Positions 61,062-64,000 of a DNA stretch of 64,000 bases are shown in pieces. The DNA lies in contig OZ220483.1 of NCBI GenBank assembly GCA_965115915.1, positions 1,116,001-1,180,000 on the forward strand. The letters are read 5' to 3'. Position 1 is the first letter of the stretch. Each line of letters starts with the position of its first letter. Below the pieces are notes generated by a model, which was given only the letters and a program-made list of their open reading frames with translations, did no database searches and had not been told where the DNA came from. Both the position numbers and the translations under genes were made by a program. Source of the stretch: G965115915 sp965115915. GTDB lineage: Bacteria; Pseudomonadota; Gammaproteobacteria; Eutrophobiales; Eutrophobiaceae.

Positions 61062-62507
61062 ATGCCTCCCCGTTCGTATTTCAAAAACTGCCGCCTATCC
61101 TGTTTGCTCCCGCTGTGCTGTCTGCTGCTATACGCATCCGCCGTGACATCGGCCACGAACCGGCTTCCCCCACAGGTACAAACACTGCTTGACAAACACC
61201 ACATCCCGGAGAATTCGCTGAGTGTCTACATACGCGAATTCTCCAGTGCGACGCCTCTGATAGCCACCCACACGGATCGACCACGCAATCCCGCTTCGGT
61301 AATGAAACTCATCGTCTCCTATGCCAGCCTGGAGCTTCTGGGACCAGCCTACCGATGGGAAACACAGTTCGTACTGGATGGTAAATTACATGGGGAGGTG
61401 CTGGATGGAAACCTTATCATCCGTGGCAGTGGTGATCCCTTTCTGTCACGGGAAAATTTCTGGCACGCGCTGTTCACACTGCGCCAGCGCGGGTTGAAAC
61501 ATATCCGAGGCGATCTACTGATAGACAACCGGCGATTTCTGCCGGACAACGCCCAACCCGGGGACTTTGACAAAAAACCCTATCATGCCTACAACGTGCT
61601 GCCCAGCGCGCTTTTACTGAACTTCAACGCGCAGCAATTCCATTTCGTACCACAGCAGAGCACTGTACATATCTATGCCGATCCACCCGCCACCAACCTG
61701 CGTCTGGTCAACAGACTGCGGCTGGGCAGAGGCCCCTGCAAAAACCGGCACCGCAACATCAGCTTTCACGTCACCCATGGCACACAGGAAACCACCGTAG
61801 CATTCTCCGGCAGCTATCCGAAAAACTGCGGAAGCCAGCAACTGTACCGCTCGGTCATGTCACACGAGCAATTCTTTTTCGGTGTGTTCAAGGCCCTGTG
61901 GGAAGACATGGGAGGCACAATCAGCGGCGGCGTTGACTACAGCTTTAGCGATAACGGGCAACTGTACTACCGGATCCATTCCAGGCCGCTGCACGAGATC
62001 GTCAACTATACCAACAAATACAGCAATAACGTGATGGCCAGGCAACTGTTGCTGACACTGGGTGCGGAACAGTCCGAGCAGTCTTCCAGCACAGTTGAAG
62101 GAGCAGCAACGATCAAGGCCTGGATGCGGGATATCGGCATCCAGGCTCCAGAGCTTGTTATCGAAAACGGTTCCGGTCTGTCACGCCGTGCGCGCGTCTC
62201 CGCCAGCACTGTGGCCAGGTTACTGGAACATGCACGGCACAGCGATTACCAACCGGAGTTTTTCGCCTCGCTGTCCATAAACAGCATCGACGGCACTGCG
62301 AAAAAGCGGCTGGATGGACATCTGGCACCTGCGGCGGCAAGGATAAAGACCGGACTGCTCAATGACGTACGCTCACTGGCCGGCTACCTGAAAAGTGCCA
62401 ACGGCCGACAATACATCATTGTCATGCTACACAACCATCCAGGGATACAGCATACTATCGGGACCCGGATCCAGAACGAAATGCTGAAGTGGCTCTATGC
62501 CAGGTAA
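61062..62507 (+). CDS. dacB: D-alanyl-D-alanine carboxypeptidase/endopeptidase (PBP4 type)
   Basis: A 481-residue class C penicillin-binding protein that trims peptidoglycan peptides in the periplasm. It has a signal peptide (LSCLLPLCCLLLYASAVTSA) and the three catalytic motifs: SxxK as Ser79-Val-Met-Lys82 (NPASVMKL), SxN as Ser-Asn-Asn near 321 (KYSNNVMARQ) and KTG near 429 (RIKTGLLNDVRSLAGYL). The insert between motifs one and two is typical of PBP4. It is divergent from moxR. Confidence 0.95.
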   Translation: MPPRSYFKNCRLSCLLPLCCLLLYASAVTSATNRLPPQVQTLLDKHHIPENSLSVYIREFSSATPLIATHTDRPRNPASVMKLIVSYASLELLGPAYRWETQFVLDGKLHGEVLDGNLIIRGSGDPFLSRENFWHALFTLRQRGLKHIRGDLLIDNRRFLPDNAQPGDFDKKPYHAYNVLPSALLLNFNAQQFHFVPQQSTVHIYADPPATNLRLVNRLRLGRGPCKNRHRNISFHVTHGTQETTVAFSGSYPKNCGSQQLYRSVMSHEQFFFGVFKALWEDMGGTISGGVDYSFSDNGQLYYRIHSRPLHEIVNYTNKYSNNVMARQLLLTLGAEQSEQSSSTVEGAATIKAWMRDIGIQAPELVIENGSGLSRRARVSASTVARLLEHARHSDYQPEFFASLSINSIDGTAKKRLDGHLAPAAARIKTGLLNDVRSLAGYLKSANGRQYIIVMLHNHPGIQHTIGTRIQNEMLKWLYAR

Positions 62508-62546
62508 AGAGCTGGCCCTGCTGCCACACACCACAGGGGCAAAGCG

Positions 62547-63410
62547 ATGACTGAAAAGTACCGCCCGAGATTGCACTATGAGTTTTGCACTCGGCTTACC
62601 AACGTCGACGTGGAGGTACTCTATGCGATTGCCGATCTGGTGGATCTGAGCTACGAACAATCCAGGGAGGCATATGAAGAAAGCACACGTCCCGGTGGAG
62701 GATGGGCAGGCAGGGAAAAGCCAAGGGCACTGCTCGAGTTTGAAAGTCTATGGCATTGGACTGAACCGGACCCGACAGGGTTGTCCGAGAAGCAGGCGAT
62801 GGCCATGTACGTACGTGCGATCCGGGACTACGGCTGGACGTGCCGCCGCCGGCTCGAGGAACACGACAAGGTCATGTCCCAGTTGCGACAGGCGGCGATC
62901 AGCGAGCTGGCAGCGATGTACCGGGACATGGACGCCAACGTGCTGATGAAGCCCTGTGGTATCCAGGAGATAGGGGCCTGGGCACAACAGGATGTGGAGC
63001 AAGCAGAAAAACAGCACAGTCTACTGGATAGCGAGGGCGATTTTGTTGTGAAACTGTCCGGCTCACTGACTCGGAACGGGGACCCCTGCACGCGGACGTT
63101 GTCGGCGCACAAGGCGGAACTGGATCGAATAGCCGATCCGCCCAAACGTATAGGCCCCCCGCCCAAACGCGTCTTTGTCGATAGGAGAAAAAAGCACAAC
63201 GACCGAAGAAAGAATACTCGAAACCCGGCTCCCGGGACCATACAACGAACCTGGGATACGCTGTGGGAAGTTCTGATTGCGCTTATGCCGATTTTTGTGC
63301 TATCGGCGGCCTTCTTCATCGCCTTGAAGATGTTCAAATCCAACGATGCCGAGCTTCCCCCCGCATTGGACCCGGGGCCACATAAACAGCGCCAGCAGTA
63401 CGAATACTAA
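62547..63410 (+). CDS. Unknown protein with a single C-terminal membrane anchor
   Basis: A 287-residue protein of no family I recognise. The first 130 residues are soluble and rich in charged and aromatic residues (LWHWTEPDPTGLSEKQAMAM, AIRDYGWTCRRRLEEHDKVM). Residues about 195-230 are Pro- and Lys/Arg-rich (PPKRIGPPPKRVFVDRRKK). One helix near 241-262 (LIALMPIFVLSAAFFIALKM) is followed by a short Pro/Gln tail. This suggests a tail-anchored cytoplasmic protein. It lies 39 bases after dacB on the same strand and may be co-transcribed. Confidence 0.7.
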   Translation: MTEKYRPRLHYEFCTRLTNVDVEVLYAIADLVDLSYEQSREAYEESTRPGGGWAGREKPRALLEFESLWHWTEPDPTGLSEKQAMAMYVRAIRDYGWTCRRRLEEHDKVMSQLRQAAISELAAMYRDMDANVLMKPCGIQEIGAWAQQDVEQAEKQHSLLDSEGDFVVKLSGSLTRNGDPCTRTLSAHKAELDRIADPPKRIGPPPKRVFVDRRKKHNDRRKNTRNPAPGTIQRTWDTLWEVLIALMPIFVLSAAFFIALKMFKSNDAELPPALDPGPHKQRQQYEY

Positions 63411-63545
63411 GTCCAGGTCCACCACACCGACGCAACAACCGGCGACCGGTGGATAGTGCGGCTGTGGCCCGCAGCCAGTCTCGATTCGTAAAAACCGCAG
63501 TCGGCGCATCAAACAATAGACGGCACGGACAGCACGACCCTGCAG

Positions 63546-63986
63546 TCAGCCGGGGGTATTGTGCCGCACCCAGTACCCACCCTCGGGACCAAACTCCTTC
63601 TTCCAGAACGGGGCCTCCGATTTGAGCCCCTCAACCAAGTGCCTGCAAGCAAGCCACGCCTCCCGGCGATGGACCGACCAGACCGCAGCCAGCATGATCG
63701 GGTCGCCGGGGGACAACTCCCCCACCCGATGCAATATCAATGCGTCACTGAACTGCCAGTGTTCCTGGGCCTGTGCGATCAACCCGTGCAACTGCCGTTC
63801 CGTCATGCCGGGATAATGTTCCAGGACCAGCCTGTCGACAGGCCGATCGGCACTGTGCGCACGCATGGTGCCAACGAAATTGACGCAGGCCCCGACATTG
63901 CCCGGTTCGATATGCCGCTGCTGATATTCCTCCAGCATCCGGTATGGCACGAATGTGGATTGCAGGATACGTACCTCGGCAGTCAT
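63546..63986 (-). CDS. moaE: Molybdopterin synthase catalytic subunit
   Basis: MoaE joins two dithiolene sulfurs from MoaD thiocarboxylate to precursor Z. The 146-residue product has NFVGTMRAHSADRPV near 36-50, LEHYPGMTERQL, HRVGELSPGD near 86-95, and the catalytic lysines Lys122 and Lys129 in LKSEAPFWKKE. The start is ATG 63986. A possible stop codon (TAG) just upstream would fit a moaD gene ending beyond the window edge. Confidence 0.96.
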   Translation of the reverse strand: MTAEVRILQSTFVPYRMLEEYQQRHIEPGNVGACVNFVGTMRAHSADRPVDRLVLEHYPGMTERQLHGLIAQAQEHWQFSDALILHRVGELSPGDPIMLAAVWSVHRREAWLACRHLVEGLKSEAPFWKKEFGPEGGYWVRHNTPG

Positions 63987-64000
63987 ACGCTATCCCCCGG

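Overview
This window is a chromosomal segment of a Gram-negative bacterium, almost certainly a gammaproteobacterium. The linked blocks pyrG-kdsA-eno-ftsB-ispD, ribF-ileS-lspA, dprA-topA-tsaC and def-fmt, together with TtcA, YajQ, MurJ and outer-membrane porins, are typical of that class. I cannot name the species. I see no insertion sequence, prophage, plasmid function or CRISPR array. The window holds about 60 genes, mostly housekeeping, plus an unusual load of intergenic and in-frame repeats.

Layout. 1-7 kb: a Ser/Thr protein kinase cut by the window edge, a CBS protein, pgi, a secreted protein with a decapeptide repeat, and a TPR/glycosyltransferase-like protein coupled to a flippase-like membrane protein. 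7-13 kb: yajQ, ttcA with a small membrane protein, a KefB/KefC-type antiporter, a cold shock gene, ispF, tRNA-Arg(ACG) and an alkyltransferase. 13-24 kb (minus strand): pyrG-kdsA-eno-ftsB-ispD, then LysM-dprA-topA-tsaC. 24-28.6 kb (plus): def-fmt-DUF4390-ntrY-like. 28.6-36 kb (minus): murJ-ribF-ileS-lspA-ispH, with rpsT upstream. 36-47 kb: a repeat-rich region, a porin, small hypothetical genes, two methionine sulfoxide reductases A, an SDR, a cytochrome b561, a cyclic-nucleotide-binding protein, and the AmmeMemoRadiSam pair. 47-54 kb: two outer-membrane proteins (one behind a Pho-box-like site) and a four-gene set of SRPBCC, beta-propeller, glycerate kinase and AvtA. 54-61 kb (minus): a complete moxR-bat operon. 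61-64 kb: dacB, an unknown membrane-anchored protein and moaE.

How the genes work together. IspD, IspF and IspH belong to the MEP isoprenoid pathway. KdsA, LspA, MurJ, DacB and FtsB serve the envelope and division. Def and Fmt handle the N-terminal formyl group, and IleS, TtcA, TsaC, RpsT and the tRNA serve translation. MoxR, DUF58, DUF4381, BatA, BatB/C and BatD probably form one chaperone and von Willebrand A machine at the inner membrane.

Most unusual points: (1) a dispersed intergenic repeat with a GACAGTGAGACTGTG-like core found at least eight times near 18, 36, 49.5 and 61 kb, which has expanded into a 119-bp tandem array next to the porin terminator; (2) in-frame minisatellites in four genes (secreted protein, ispD tail, topA lysine tail, batB/C QQGEG tract); (3) inverted repeats with exchangeable arms over the porin promoter; (4) an ntrY-type kinase with no ntrX beside it; (5) a kinase with DFS instead of DFG.
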